Positions 45,222 to 54,800 of a stretch of 64,000 nucleotides of DNA are shown in pieces. The position numbers were made by a program, and so were the translations under genes. Under the pieces are notes generated by a model. It did not search any database. It saw only the letters and a program-made list of their open reading frames with translations, and was not told the DNA's origin. The first letter of the stretch is position 1, and each line of letters begins with the position of its first letter. The DNA is from Shewanella pneumatophori (GTDB lineage Bacteria; Pseudomonadota; Gammaproteobacteria; Enterobacterales; Shewanellaceae), in the NCBI RefSeq assembly GCF_023283895.1, contig NZ_JAKILB010000017.1:25126-89125 (forward strand), written 5' to 3'.

Positions 45222-45643
45222 AACGACTCCGGATCTTTGATTAAGGTGTAGGGTACAAAGGCATGTCATCGATATCGTGACATTTTGCCTTTTTTAAAAA
45301 CATGCCAACTATGCATCGTTCTTACTGACGAGTATAACAGCCAAAGCCACCGACTTACAGAAAACTTTCAGAATAAATACACAAAAAACGCAAAAAGAGT
45401 CACAAAACCAACTAAAACCCCATTAAACCGTTTTAAAAACTGTAAGACTTTCACCTTTTAATTCAATTTAGCACTTAAAAACCATGTTTTAGCGCCTAAT
45501 AAATATACAAACCTTATCTCAAAAAGATAGATCCTCCACGTCGATGTGCGTAAGCTCGTTATTCAAATCTATAGCTCTAAACACCTAGCTCCAAATACTG
45601 TTAATAAACTGATGATCGCAATAACTTATTCTCGCCCATAAAA
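45222..45643. other. Intergenic region with no visible gene
   Basis: About 420 AT-rich bases upstream of the small acidic protein gene and downstream of the methyltransferase gene. I saw no conserved element apart from the terminator at 45644-45668. Confidence 0.5.
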
Positions 45644-45668
45644 AAGGCCAAACAAAAAGTTTGGCCTT
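45644..45668 (-). terminator. Terminator of the methyltransferase gene
   Basis: AAGGCCAAAC (45644-45653) pairs with GTTTGGCCTT (45659-45668). On the minus strand a run of T follows the stem. Confidence 0.88.
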
Positions 45669-45690
45669 ATCAATTTAGCGCAACAAAACA

Positions 45691-46602
45691 CTATACGCGT
45701 TTACGGTATCTTAGCACCTTAAGGGCCTTGTTCGGGTCAACATCTGCAAACACTGCAGGGTTTGCTAACTGTTCACAAAAAACCAGATCTGGACTGAACT
45801 CATCTACCTGCTGCTTCAAAAAATCAATACTAAGTTCTGGCGCATTCAAGCAAAGCAACATATCGCCATCATCAGTTAACAACTCAGGTAAACGCTTAAG
45901 CAAGCGAGCATAATCTTTGGTAGCAACAAAGCTGCCTTTTTGATTGCTTGGCGGATCTGCAACAATCACTTCATATGGCCCTAGCTTGGTAAGCTTGCCC
46001 CAAGACTTAAAAATGTCATGACCCAAAAAGCGCGCGCCAGATTTAAAGTCATTGAGAATGTGATTTTGCTTACCGATTGATAGAGCACCTTTGCTCATAT
46101 CAATGTTAACCACTTCATCGGCTTTACCTTGCAAAGCGGCTACCGAGAAACCACAGGTATAAGCAAAAAGATTAAGCACTTTTTTATGAGCGCTGTGTTC
46201 TCGTACCCATTGACGACCATTTGCCATGTCTAAAAACAAGCCATGGTTTTGACCACGCATTAAGTGCACCTGAAAACAGGCGCCATTCTCAGTCACTAGA
46301 TGCTTTTCAGGTACTTCACCTTTGATAATTTCCGTATGGGTTTCACCACCGCGGCGATACTGGAATACCAAATTTAATGGCTCATCACCTTTGACTTCAA
46401 GCCAGCGTTGCTCAATGGCTGCGCATAAACTATCTAGCTCTGAGGTTTCTAGTACTTTAAAACTGGTTAATAGCACTACAGGTGCAAACCAATCCATACA
46501 CAAATGTTCACAGCCTGCAAAACGCCCGCCTCGACCATGAAACAGTCGAGTGACATCGTGTGGAAACTCAACCTGTTTTACTGCTTCAATAAATAACTGC
46601 AT
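45691..46602 (-). CDS. SAM-dependent methyltransferase, RlmI/RlmK-like
   Basis: About 303 residues. The C-terminal two thirds is a class I methyltransferase: HGLFLDMANGRQWVREHSAH, KKVLNLFAYTCGFSVAALQG (SAM motif I), EVVNIDMSKGALSIGKQN and the catalytic-type motif VIVADPPSNQKGSF. This matches the C-terminal domain of 23S rRNA methyltransferases RlmI/RlmK; the PUA domain of full RlmI is absent. The target is probably RNA but unproven. A GTG at 46611 would add three residues. AI-2E permease gene lies just upstream on the same strand (about 20 bases). Confidence 0.83.
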   Translation of the reverse strand: MQLFIEAVKQVEFPHDVTRLFHGRGGRFAGCEHLCMDWFAPVVLLTSFKVLETSELDSLCAAIEQRWLEVKGDEPLNLVFQYRRGGETHTEIIKGEVPEKHLVTENGACFQVHLMRGQNHGLFLDMANGRQWVREHSAHKKVLNLFAYTCGFSVAALQGKADEVVNIDMSKGALSIGKQNHILNDFKSGARFLGHDIFKSWGKLTKLGPYEVIVADPPSNQKGSFVATKDYARLLKRLPELLTDDGDMLLCLNAPELSIDFLKQQVDEFSPDLVFCEQLANPAVFADVDPNKALKVLRYRKRV

Positions 46603-46623
46603 CAAGCTCACTTTTATTTTTAA

Positions 46624-47754
46624 CTAAATACTTTCTTGCTTACTATTTTCAGCTTCAGAGGCTGCAATCGCTTTGGTTTCAACAGGTATACTCGCGTTAA
46701 CTTTCGCCACCTGTAATTGCTCTTCAGAAACATCATCACCAAGTAAAACCGCCAACCAGCGTCCACCGGAACTTGATTCCAGCGCGATTTTCACAATCAT
46801 GGTTAACGGTACCGACAACAACATACCGACAGAGCCTAACAACCAGCCCCAAAAAATTAATGATAAAAATACCACTAACGTTGATAAACCAAGACCTTTA
46901 CCCATATATCGTGGTTCGACAGCATTACCCATAACCGTATTAGTACCAAGATAAAGCAACGCCACACCACCAGCAGCCCCAGGGCCTAATTGAATAAACG
47001 CCAACAACACAGATGGAATAGCAGCGATTATAGAACCTATATTGGGAATATAATTAAACAAGAATGCAATCACGCCCCAAAGCAGCGCGTAATCAACACC
47101 AATAAAATACAGGCCAATACCGATAATTGCACCGGTCGCTAAACTGACCAATGTTTTTATAACCATGTACTGGTTTACAGAATTTAAGAAACGGTCCACC
47201 TGCTTAAGGCGCATATCTGGATCGTCTAGTGCAAGGTGCATCTTGGTTGAAAAACCGTTCGATTCAAACAACATGAATACCACGGTCAAAATAATCAAAA
47301 ATAGATTAGCCATCACACTACCCACGCCGGACAGCATGTTAGTTGTCATCGACAGTGCTACACCTGGGTCAAAGTAGGCCAAAATCTGTTCTTTGGAAAT
47401 CTGAATATTAAACGCAGCTAGCTTTTCTACTATCCAAGAAAACTGCTCGATTAATTGATCACGATAAAACGGTAGCTGCTTGGAGAATTCATTAATTGAA
47501 GTGCCCACAACAGAGGCCAGCCACAAGCCCATTAATACGATAAACACCATCAACAGCAATACCGCCAAACCGCGCGGAGCACGATGACGTGTCATCCAAC
47601 TGATCATCGGATTACAGATCACCGCGATAAATACTGATAATACAAAGGGCACCACAATCGGGCTTGCCGCTTTAATGCCTGCCAAAATCACCACAATAAA
47701 TGCTGATATGGCAAAACCTTTAAACGCCACGCCTTGATTCTCGAATCGAGTCAT
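46624..47754 (-). CDS. AI-2E family transporter (PerM/YdiK type)
   Basis: A 376-residue inner-membrane protein with about seven to eight segments. PIVVPFVLSVFIAVICNPMI, the amphipathic SWIVEKLAAFNIQISKEQIL region, YALLWGVIAFLFNYIPNIGS and NAVEPRYMGKGLGLSTLVVF are family hallmarks. The family name comes from TqsA, linked to autoinducer-2 export, but members also act in other transport such as Na+/H+ exchange; substrate here is unknown. It precedes the methyltransferase gene on the same strand and is divergent from folX. Confidence 0.9.
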   Translation of the reverse strand: MTRFENQGVAFKGFAISAFIVVILAGIKAASPIVVPFVLSVFIAVICNPMISWMTRHRAPRGLAVLLLMVFIVLMGLWLASVVGTSINEFSKQLPFYRDQLIEQFSWIVEKLAAFNIQISKEQILAYFDPGVALSMTTNMLSGVGSVMANLFLIILTVVFMLFESNGFSTKMHLALDDPDMRLKQVDRFLNSVNQYMVIKTLVSLATGAIIGIGLYFIGVDYALLWGVIAFLFNYIPNIGSIIAAIPSVLLAFIQLGPGAAGGVALLYLGTNTVMGNAVEPRYMGKGLGLSTLVVFLSLIFWGWLLGSVGMLLSVPLTMIVKIALESSSGGRWLAVLLGDDVSEEQLQVAKVNASIPVETKAIAASEAENSKQESI

Positions 47755-47843
47755 TACAATAAAGTCCTTCTTGATTCACTATAATATTGATAGGGTTATA
47801 CAAACTGCTTCTAACATGAACTACAACAGGGACATCGTTTTTT

Positions 47844-48215
47844 ATGAAACCAGAAATCGCCGTGATCCGCATTAAGAACCTAAGATTACGTACTTACATT
47901 GGCATTAAAGAGGACGAAATTCAAAATAAGCAAGATGTCACCATTAACACTGTAATTCATTACTGCGCAGATAAAGCCAGAAACAGTGACAATATGGATG
48001 ATGCTTTGAATTATCGCACGATTACGAAAAAGATCATTGCTTTAGTTGAAAACAACCGCTTTTCTTTACTAGAAAACCTTACTAGCCAAGTGTTAGATAT
48101 TGCTAGCGAGCATACTTGGGTTGATTTTGCCAAGGTTGAAATTGATAAGCCCCATGCATTACGGTTTGCCGATTCAGTATCATTAGAGCTGTGTTATCAA
48201 AAGCAAGAGATCTAA
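47844..48215 (+). CDS. folX: Dihydroneopterin triphosphate 2'-epimerase
   Basis: A 123-residue tunnelling-fold enzyme. IRIKNLRLRTYIGIKEDEIQ, ADKARNSDNMDDALNYRTIT, VENNRFSLLENLTSQVLDIA and EIDKPHALRFADSVSLEL match FolX over the whole length. It epimerises dihydroneopterin triphosphate to the monapterin form in the tetrahydromonapterin branch of pterin metabolism. It is followed by yfcH, the same neighbour as in E. coli. Confidence 0.94.
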   Translation: MKPEIAVIRIKNLRLRTYIGIKEDEIQNKQDVTINTVIHYCADKARNSDNMDDALNYRTITKKIIALVENNRFSLLENLTSQVLDIASEHTWVDFAKVEIDKPHALRFADSVSLELCYQKQEI

Positions 48216-48277
48216 TACAGCCAATCTAGCGTACTGATAAATATATAATTAACGCTATAGAATCTGAGATTAAGCCT

Positions 48278-49180
48278 ATGAATATTTTACTAACTGGCGC
48301 AAGCGGATTTATTGGTACGCAATTAGTTAGCGCCCTAAAACAGCACCAATTAACCATACTTAGTCGAGATCCACAGCGCTCGGCCAGCAAACTAGGTAGC
48401 CAACACCAGTATTTAGGGTCATTAAGCTCTCTTAGCGATCTCAATGATTTTGACGCCATCATCAATCTAGCCGGAGAACCCATTGCCGGAAAACGCTGGA
48501 GCGATAGCCAAAAACAAGCGATTTGTCAGAGCCGCTGGACAATTACAACAAAGCTGGCAGAACTGATAAAGCAAAGCGATACACCACCGCATACCTTTAT
48601 TAGCGCATCTGCAATTGGTTATTACGGCGATCAAAAGCTACAACCCATAGATGAAAGCTTTGAGGTTAATCAACACACTCAGGCAGAGTTTACCCATCAA
48701 GTTTGTAAACGCTGGGAGGATGAAGCGCTAAAGGCACAAAGTGAACAAACTCGTGTTTGTATAGTGCGAATTGGCTTAGTACTAGGCAGGCAAGGTGGTG
48801 CGCTGGCTAAAATGCTCCCGGCATTTAAATTGGGGTTAGGCGGCCCCATCGCCGATGGCCAACAAGGCATGAGTTGGATCCATCAAACCGATCTGGTACG
48901 TATGTTAGTTCATCTCACCGAGGACAACAGCTGTAGCGGTGTGTTTAACGGTACAGCGCCCAATCCAGTAAGTAATAAAAGTTTTACTAAGGCGTTAGGT
49001 AAGGCTGTTAACCGCCCTGCTTGTATCCCTGCTCCCGCCTTTGGTTTAAAGCTAGCACTCGGTGAAATGTCGACTCTCTTAATTGAAGGGCAATATGTAA
49101 CGCCAAAGCATGCATTGGCTGCAGGCTTTGAGTTTCAATACACAGAGTTAGATGACGCATTAGCACAAATATTAGCCTAG
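48278..49180 (+). CDS. yfcH: TIGR01777-family epimerase/oxidoreductase (YfcH)
   Basis: A 300-residue SDR39U1-type protein. MNILLTGASGFIGTQLVSAL is the Rossmann glycine motif, INLAGEPIAGKRWSDSQKQA and FISASAIGYYG with the catalytic Tyr follow, and GGPIADGQQGMSWIHQTDLV plus a DUF1731-type C-terminal tail (KHALAAGFEFQYTELDDALA) complete the family pattern. The reaction is unproven. It lies 62 bases after folX. Confidence 0.9.
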   Translation: MNILLTGASGFIGTQLVSALKQHQLTILSRDPQRSASKLGSQHQYLGSLSSLSDLNDFDAIINLAGEPIAGKRWSDSQKQAICQSRWTITTKLAELIKQSDTPPHTFISASAIGYYGDQKLQPIDESFEVNQHTQAEFTHQVCKRWEDEALKAQSEQTRVCIVRIGLVLGRQGGALAKMLPAFKLGLGGPIADGQQGMSWIHQTDLVRMLVHLTEDNSCSGVFNGTAPNPVSNKSFTKALGKAVNRPACIPAPAFGLKLALGEMSTLLIEGQYVTPKHALAAGFEFQYTELDDALAQILA

Positions 49181-49246
49181 GCATAATCGCAAACACTCAT
49201 GCCAAAATAAGCATTTATGTGACTTTTTAAGCGATAAGTAAAAGGT

Positions 49247-49310
49247 CCACCTTCTGAGGAAGGTGGCTTTGCTAGCCCTTATGAAGCGACCTCCCTAAAA
49301 GGGGAGTTTT
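49247..49310. repeat. Two adjacent hairpins downstream of yfcH
   Basis: CCACCTTC (49247-49254) pairs with GAAGGTGG (49259-49266), then CTCCC (49291-49295) pairs with GGGAG (49302-49306) followed by TTTT. They may terminate yfcH or mark the edge of the repeat element that follows. Confidence 0.5.
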
Positions 49311-49360
49311 CCTACCCTGCGTTAACAAGACGCCGTAAATATATCCCTATAGGCTCTACT

Positions 49361-49440
49361 AAATCACTGACCGCCATGGATTGGTGGAAATGCCAACAAA
49401 TGTAAGGAACATTTGTGTCCCTGATTTAGAAGCTTGTACC
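49361..49440 (+). repeat. Diverged copy of the intergenic repeat family
   Basis: TGACCGCCATGGATTGGTGG, then AAATGCCAA, then an ACAAATGT/ACATTTGT hairpin and GAAGCTTG, aligns with TGACCTCCAAGGATGGAGG, AAATGCCAA, an AATTCTGT/ACAGAATT hairpin and GAAGCTCG inside the repeat at 62299-62596. Module order is the same while stem sequences have co-varied. The rest of the 49181-49716 gap has no gene; another imperfect hairpin is at 49565-49586. Confidence 0.6.
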
Positions 49441-49599
49441 GCACGATTAGCAAAGCTCACGTATCAATTGAGCTTATGAGCTATTTTTAAATGAATTTAT
49501 AAGCCGTTAAACATCGCCTTAACTCCGAAATTCCATTGAACGTACTTCAAGCCTAATTGATGATAACCTCCTACTGAAGTAGGTGGTTTAGGGCTGAAA

Positions 49600-49631
49600 C
49601 AAAAAGGATAACCATATGGGTTATCCTTTTT
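49600..49631. terminator. Terminator of the ABC permease gene
   Basis: AAAAAGGATAACC (49600-49612) pairs with GGTTATCCTTTTT (49618-49630). It gives U-tracts in both directions and lies 86 bases past the permease stop. Confidence 0.88.
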
Positions 49632-49716
49632 TACTTTTACTTATGCAGATGCTTACTCAAACTTAAAGCCATCATAATATCCTCGTAATTTACGACTTTA
49701 AGCCTGTATTAAGTCA

Positions 49717-52170
49717 CTAGTGGCCCTTTAATAACTCACCACAAGACTTATTAAGTAATTGCCTACACCGCCATATACCTAAGGTTGCAACCACCAAGCC
49801 ACCACATAATGGCGCTATGCCCCACCATGGCCAATGCATATAAACATTAAGTTCAAATACCTGTGTTTTCAGTAAGTAGAGAGTAAACTCGGCAACAATT
49901 ACCGCTAAAATACCTGCGATAGTACCGAGCAGAGCGAACTCAAGACCTGTTGCTGCACGTAGTAACCAACCTGAAGCGCCAAAGGTACGCAGCACAGCCA
50001 ACTCACGTTGTCTGGTTGCCATGCCAGCCTCTGTTTGAGCGATCATCACTAACGCACTGGCAAGTAGCACCAACACCAAGACTAATGATAACGACAAAGA
50101 CACTTGGTCAATGATCTGCCTTAGCTGACTCACCATAGCACCAACATCAATAATCGATACTGTAGGGAATTGCTTGATAAGATCTAAAATCACCCCACGT
50201 TGTGAGTCATCGAGGTGAAAACTCGACATCGAAGTATAGGCAAACGGCGCTAATGCTTCTTGGGTAAAGATCATAAAGAAATTAGGTTGCAATGTTTCCC
50301 AGTGCACTGCGCGAATACTGGCAACCTTCACAGTTAACTCTTGATTGTCGATAGTGTAAGTAAGCGTATCGCCAAGGGATAAATCTAATCGTTCAGCCAC
50401 ACCAGACTCTACCGAGACATCGTACTTATCTTGGTTAAACAGGCCCTCTAACAGCTCATTATTAGGCGGCATAGTGTCACGATAAGTCAGATTTAACTCA
50501 CGTGAAATACCGACTCGCCCCTCAACACCATCTTGTTTTTGATCTCTTGAAATAAGCACTTCATCATTAATAGCCGTTAAACGGCCTCTAATTACCGGAT
50601 AAATTATCGGCGCAGACTTAAGCTCTGGCGCTAAAAAATCACTAATAGGCTGAGTTTCTTCCGGGGCAATGTTAACTAAAAAGTAATTAGGTGAGTTTTC
50701 AGGCAGCTGTTTTTGCCACTCATTGAGTAAGTCTTGGCGCAGAGCAAAGATAGTCAGTAGCAACACCAACGCGCTACTAAAGCCTACCAGCTGCACCGCA
50801 TTTTGTTTGGCGCGACGTCTTAAGCCCGCTAACGCCAATTGCAATGGATTGGTGGTTTTCATGCCAACGCTATGGCCAAGGCGGATCATGAAAAAGCCAA
50901 GTACACTGAGCAACACACCCAACAATAACACCGCAGCAACCACAGTTAAGGTAAGAGCCAAACTTTGAGAGTAAAGATAACCCAAAACCGCCATGGCACT
51001 TAAGCTTAAAACCAGGTGTAACCACATGCCCAATTGCAAACCTTCAAGCTGGCGCTGCAGCACCCTAAGTGGTGGGATCGCTAACAAACGCATCAAAGGA
51101 TAAGCCGAGAACATAAACGCGCTAATAAAACCTGTGCCTAAACCTAGCATTACGGGGCGCGTAATAGGTGGTGTATAAGCGGCGATTTCTGCAGGTAAAA
51201 ATGCAGTAATCGCTCTATCAAGGCCAAAGCCACCAATTAAACCTAACGCTACACCCACCGCGGTCACTAGCAATAAGTGCGTACCAAATAATATTCTTAT
51301 CTGTTTCGCTGACGCGCCAAAGGTTTTCAACATGGCAACCACATCATAATGACGCTGACAATATCGTTGCGCCGCAATGCCAATTGCCGCACAAGCAAGC
51401 GCAATACCTAATAAGCTAGCCAATAATAAAAAGCGCTCAGCGCGTTTAACCGCTTCAGCAATCGGTGAGTCACCAGACTGCACATCTACCCAGCGCTGAC
51501 TGGTGTTTAATAGCGGTTTTGCCTGTGCTTCGAACTCTTTAAGCGCATCAGCATCGCCGGCAAACTGATAACGGTAAGTTACACGGCTGCCAGGTTGAAT
51601 AACTTGGGTTTTCGCCACATCTTCAATACGCATTAACACAACTGGTGATGAAGCAAATGGGTTAAAGCCGGCATCAGGTAAACGAATGATCTCTTTCGAT
51701 AGAGCGAACTTGGCATTACCGAGCTCAATCTGCTGTGGATAACCTAACAATCCGCCTAAGCGAGTCTCAAACCAAATATTATCGGCTTGTGGTAAGCCAT
51801 CAGCTTTACCAGTGCTAAGCTCAATATCGCCTTTTAACGGGTAACCTTGCTCAACCGCGCGCACCGTAACTAGCTGAAACGCATCACCGGCATAGAGCAT
51901 TGAATTAAACTGCATGCTGCTAACACGAGATAAGCCTATATCATCGGCAAGTGTCAGCACCTTAGGATCAATCTTATCAGGCGAGTCAATAATTCTGTCT
52001 GCGGCAATAAACTTAGAGGCTTGGCCATTGATTGCCAGCTGTAAACGCTCGCTCACACTTGCAAGCCCAGTTACCGACAGCACAGCTAGGGTAATTGCCA
52101 ATATAATGAGTACCAGCTGCCCTTGAGATAACTCCCTTTTAAATAGTCGCCACGCTAAATTCAGCTCCAT
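49717..52170 (-). CDS. FtsX-like ABC transporter permease (YbbP type)
   Basis: An 817-residue inner-membrane protein with a double MacB/FtsX layout: an N-terminal membrane helix (GQLVLIILAITLAVLSVTGL), a large periplasmic domain, a first FtsX core (ALACAAIGIAAQRYCQRHYD; AMLKTFGASAKQIRILFGTH), more helices, a second periplasmic domain and a final core (TEAGMATRQRELAVLRTFGA). Such proteins power periplasmic work or lipid/lipoprotein handling through an ABC ATPase. It overlaps the ATPase gene by ten bases, as in E. coli ybbA-ybbP. Substrate unknown. Confidence 0.9.
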   Translation of the reverse strand: MELNLAWRLFKRELSQGQLVLIILAITLAVLSVTGLASVSERLQLAINGQASKFIAADRIIDSPDKIDPKVLTLADDIGLSRVSSMQFNSMLYAGDAFQLVTVRAVEQGYPLKGDIELSTGKADGLPQADNIWFETRLGGLLGYPQQIELGNAKFALSKEIIRLPDAGFNPFASSPVVLMRIEDVAKTQVIQPGSRVTYRYQFAGDADALKEFEAQAKPLLNTSQRWVDVQSGDSPIAEAVKRAERFLLLASLLGIALACAAIGIAAQRYCQRHYDVVAMLKTFGASAKQIRILFGTHLLLVTAVGVALGLIGGFGLDRAITAFLPAEIAAYTPPITRPVMLGLGTGFISAFMFSAYPLMRLLAIPPLRVLQRQLEGLQLGMWLHLVLSLSAMAVLGYLYSQSLALTLTVVAAVLLLGVLLSVLGFFMIRLGHSVGMKTTNPLQLALAGLRRRAKQNAVQLVGFSSALVLLLTIFALRQDLLNEWQKQLPENSPNYFLVNIAPEETQPISDFLAPELKSAPIIYPVIRGRLTAINDEVLISRDQKQDGVEGRVGISRELNLTYRDTMPPNNELLEGLFNQDKYDVSVESGVAERLDLSLGDTLTYTIDNQELTVKVASIRAVHWETLQPNFFMIFTQEALAPFAYTSMSSFHLDDSQRGVILDLIKQFPTVSIIDVGAMVSQLRQIIDQVSLSLSLVLVLVLLASALVMIAQTEAGMATRQRELAVLRTFGASGWLLRAATGLEFALLGTIAGILAVIVAEFTLYLLKTQVFELNVYMHWPWWGIAPLCGGLVVATLGIWRCRQLLNKSCGELLKGH

Positions 52171-52892
52171 GCGCTCGCCTCTTCTGCTTGTTCTGGCTGC
52201 AGTTCAGCGCTGTTAACTTTCTCGCTCAAGCAGCCTGAGTCCATAATAAATTGGCGTTGGCAGCGACTCGCTAATTCCATGTCATGCGTAACGAGCACTA
52301 AGGTAGTGTCACTTTCTCGATTGAGCTCAAACAACATATCGGCAATCTTGTCGCTGTTTGCAGAGTCTAAGTTACCGGTTGGCTCATCGGCAAACAGCAC
52401 TTTAGGCTCACAAATAAAGGCTCTTGCAATGGCTACGCGCTGCTGTTCACCACCGGATAATTGATTAGGAAAATGGTTTAATCTGTGGCTCAGTCCAACT
52501 CGCTCCAGCATGGCCTCTGCTTTTTCTTTGGCCTTTACTACACCAGCCAGTTCTGCCGGCAACATAACGTTTTCTAAAGCATTCAGCGTATCGACCAACA
52601 TAAACGACTGGAAAATAAAACTAACTTTCTGTTTTCTGAGTGATGCCTTAGATTCTTCATTGAGATTTTCTAACGCCACTCCATCAAGTTTAATCGAACC
52701 ACTGCTTGGCGAATCTAAAGCTGCTAATAAACCTAACAAAGTGGATTTCCCCGAACCGGATGGCCCGAGGATCGCCACACTCTCTCCCTGCTTGACATCC
52801 ATATTAATGCCGTTGAGGATAGTCAGTTCTCCCTCTTGGGTATTAACTGATTTTACTAGGTGGCTTACGGTTATGGCGCTATTTTCAGACAT
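52161..52892 (-). CDS. ABC transporter ATP-binding protein (YbbA/LolD type)
   Basis: About 243 residues. Walker A GPSGSGKST (43-51), Q-loop FIFQSFMLVDTLNALENVML, signature LSGGEQQRVAIARA, Walker B KVLFADEPTGNLD and the switch His in LVTHDMELA are intact. The FQSFMLVDTLNALENV pattern is the LolD/MacB/YbbA exporter class. An upstream ATG at 52910 lacks a ribosome site, while GAAGGA precedes the ATG at 52892. It heads the operon with the permease and its 5' end overlaps the divergent tesA start by 20 bases. Confidence 0.92.
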   Translation of the reverse strand: MSENSAITVSHLVKSVNTQEGELTILNGINMDVKQGESVAILGPSGSGKSTLLGLLAALDSPSSGSIKLDGVALENLNEESKASLRKQKVSFIFQSFMLVDTLNALENVMLPAELAGVVKAKEKAEAMLERVGLSHRLNHFPNQLSGGEQQRVAIARAFICEPKVLFADEPTGNLDSANSDKIADMLFELNRESDTTLVLVTHDMELASRCQRQFIMDSGCLSEKVNSAELQPEQAEEASAWS

Positions 52893-53502
52893 AGGATCCT
52901 TCTTCAACATAAAAAACCGACTCAGCGGTTTGGTCTTATTATTGGTTTTCAGCAGTTTTGGGCTGAGTGCTTCCCCTATATTAATCCTAGGTGATAGCCT
53001 AAGTGCAAGTTATGGCATGCCAGAAAACCAAGGCTGGGTACAACTACTACGTGAGAAAATGCCAAATAGCACAATAATTAATGGTTCGGTTAGCGGCGAA
53101 ACCTCTGCGGGCGGATTGCGTCGACTGCCCGCCCTGCTTGAATCCTCACAGCCTAAAATCTTGCTTATTGAGCTTGGTGGTAACGACGGCTTACGTGGTT
53201 TTCCACCTAAGCAATTGAAAAACAATCTTACAAAAATAATTGAGCTGGCTAAAGCGCAAGAGGTAAAAGTCCTTCTTAGCGAGATCATGGTGCCTCCAAA
53301 TTATGGCCCTCGTTACGCCTCACAAATAAATACCGTATATAAAGAACTTGCTGAAGAACATGAAGTGACGCTAATGCCGTTTTTTATGGAGCAAATTGTT
53401 ACCGATAGCTCGCTAATGCAAAGGGACGGCATTCATCCTAATCAAAAGGCGCAAATAATTATTGCTGAGTTTATGTTGCCATGGTTTGAGCAGGCTTTAT
53501 AA
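52873..53502 (+). CDS. tesA: Periplasmic GDSL esterase/thioesterase (TesA)
   Basis: A 209-residue SGNH hydrolase: ILILGDSLSASYG with Ser42, NGSVSGETSAGGLRRLPALL, LGGNDGLRGF, and D185-x-x-H188 in QRDGIHPN. TesA cleaves acyl-CoA and ester bonds in the periplasm. An N-terminal hydrophobic run (LSGLVLLLVFSSFGLSA) is the signal peptide. The frame is open far upstream, but that is antisense to the ABC gene; ATG 52873, with AGGTGG about 9 bases before, gives the natural N terminus. It is divergent from ybbA as in E. coli, with 20 bases of overlap. Confidence 0.9.
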   Translation: MALFSDIGSFFNIKNRLSGLVLLLVFSSFGLSASPILILGDSLSASYGMPENQGWVQLLREKMPNSTIINGSVSGETSAGGLRRLPALLESSQPKILLIELGGNDGLRGFPPKQLKNNLTKIIELAKAQEVKVLLSEIMVPPNYGPRYASQINTVYKELAEEHEVTLMPFFMEQIVTDSSLMQRDGIHPNQKAQIIIAEFMLPWFEQAL

Positions 53503-53631
53503 TCTGCGACCTAAATCATTGCACCTGTTTTTTACTAGATAAACCTTGAGACACAAATTTATATCTTGTTCAGAGTTGATAAGCCCAATATAAAATCAAC
53601 CTAATGTTATAGATTATTCAGGGAATGCTTA

Positions 53632-54750
53632 ATGGAATACCAAATGCGCTATACACTTATTGCTGCGAGCTGCCTTGCGGCCGTTTACTCAACTTCTGCC
53701 GTATCAGCAGAGATCACGACTCCACAGGCAGTCACTCAAGCACAAACCATGACACCTGAACAGCTGTATCCACCAGTTGACGCTAAATACGACTGGTTGC
53801 AGCTAACATCGCTTGAACTATTGAAGGGTGAAATTATCAACCTTTATGACGATAAGTTAGAGTTTGATAGTGATGAGCTAGATACGGTATTTATCGATTG
53901 GGAAGACGTAAAAGTATTGCAAACTAGCCGTTTAGTCAGCATTGGTTTTACCGATCTAAGCACTAAAACCGGCCGCCTTTTGGTAGAAAACGGTAAGTCT
54001 TACCTTAACGGTGAAGAGTTTGATAACGCCGATATTATGACGATTATTGCCGGCGATCAGTCAGAAGCAAACTACTGGTCAAGCAAGATCACCTTAGGTG
54101 TTAACTTCCGCAGTGGTAATACCGACCAAATCGATTATAGCGCCCTAGCAAAAACGGCTCGTCGAACTACCGAGTCACGCTTTAACTTAGACTATATCGG
54201 TAACTACTCTAAGACAGACGGTGAAAGCCGTATTAACAACCACCGTATTAACTCAAACTTTGACTGGTTTATCTCAAAGCAGTTCTATGTTCGACCTATT
54301 TTTGCTGAAGTGTATAAAGATCCATTTTCCAACATTGAATACCGAGCAACTGTCGGTTCGGGTTTGGGTTATAACATCATTGATAACTCAAAAACAGAAT
54401 GGAGCATAAGTGGCGGTCCTGCATACACTTACACTCGTTTCGATGAAGTAAAAGCGGGCGAAGAAAAAGATGATGGCAGTACTGCTATTGTTGTTGAAAC
54501 CGTTTACGACACTGAAATCACCAATGATATCGACTTCAACACCTTGTACCGTGTGCAATACGGTAACGAAGTATCTGGTGGTTATACTCACCATGCTATT
54601 GCAACGTTAGAGATTGAACTGACTAGTATGTTTGATCTAGATCTTTCTTTTGTTTGGGATCACATCAATAACCCACAAGCTGATGCCAGTGGATTTATTC
54701 CAAAACAAGATGATTACCAGTTTATTATCGGTTTTGGTATCGATATTTAA
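53632..54750 (+). CDS. DUF481 outer-membrane protein (YdiY-like)
   Basis: A 372-residue exported protein. The signal peptide (LIAASCLAAVYSTSAVSAEI) is followed by an unusual globular stretch of about 100 residues (DWLQLTSLELLKGEIINLYD to FDNADIMTIIAG). A DUF481 barrel follows, with YWSSKITLGVNFRSGNTDQI, NRHRINSNFDWF-like NNHRINSNFDWFISKQFYVR, and FIIGFGIDI at the end. The family is called salt-induced outer membrane protein; its function is unknown. AGGGA seven bases before ATG supports the start. Confidence 0.87.
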   Translation: MEYQMRYTLIAASCLAAVYSTSAVSAEITTPQAVTQAQTMTPEQLYPPVDAKYDWLQLTSLELLKGEIINLYDDKLEFDSDELDTVFIDWEDVKVLQTSRLVSIGFTDLSTKTGRLLVENGKSYLNGEEFDNADIMTIIAGDQSEANYWSSKITLGVNFRSGNTDQIDYSALAKTARRTTESRFNLDYIGNYSKTDGESRINNHRINSNFDWFISKQFYVRPIFAEVYKDPFSNIEYRATVGSGLGYNIIDNSKTEWSISGGPAYTYTRFDEVKAGEEKDDGSTAIVVETVYDTEITNDIDFNTLYRVQYGNEVSGGYTHHAIATLEIELTSMFDLDLSFVWDHINNPQADASGFIPKQDDYQFIIGFGIDI

Positions 54751-54800
54751 AACACACATTAGTCGTTAATAAGCGGTCGCTTATTAGTTACTTTTTAAAA

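Noticed and set aside
49247..49600. IS200/IS605 remnant between the hairpins
   Set aside because: Hairpins at both sides resemble such ends, but there is no trace of a TnpA or TnpB coding sequence, and the middle aligns better with the repeat family at 62 kb.
52510..52872. Long upstream extension of the tesA frame
   Set aside because: This stretch is antisense to the ABC ATPase gene; the signal peptide and family N terminus place the start at about 52873.
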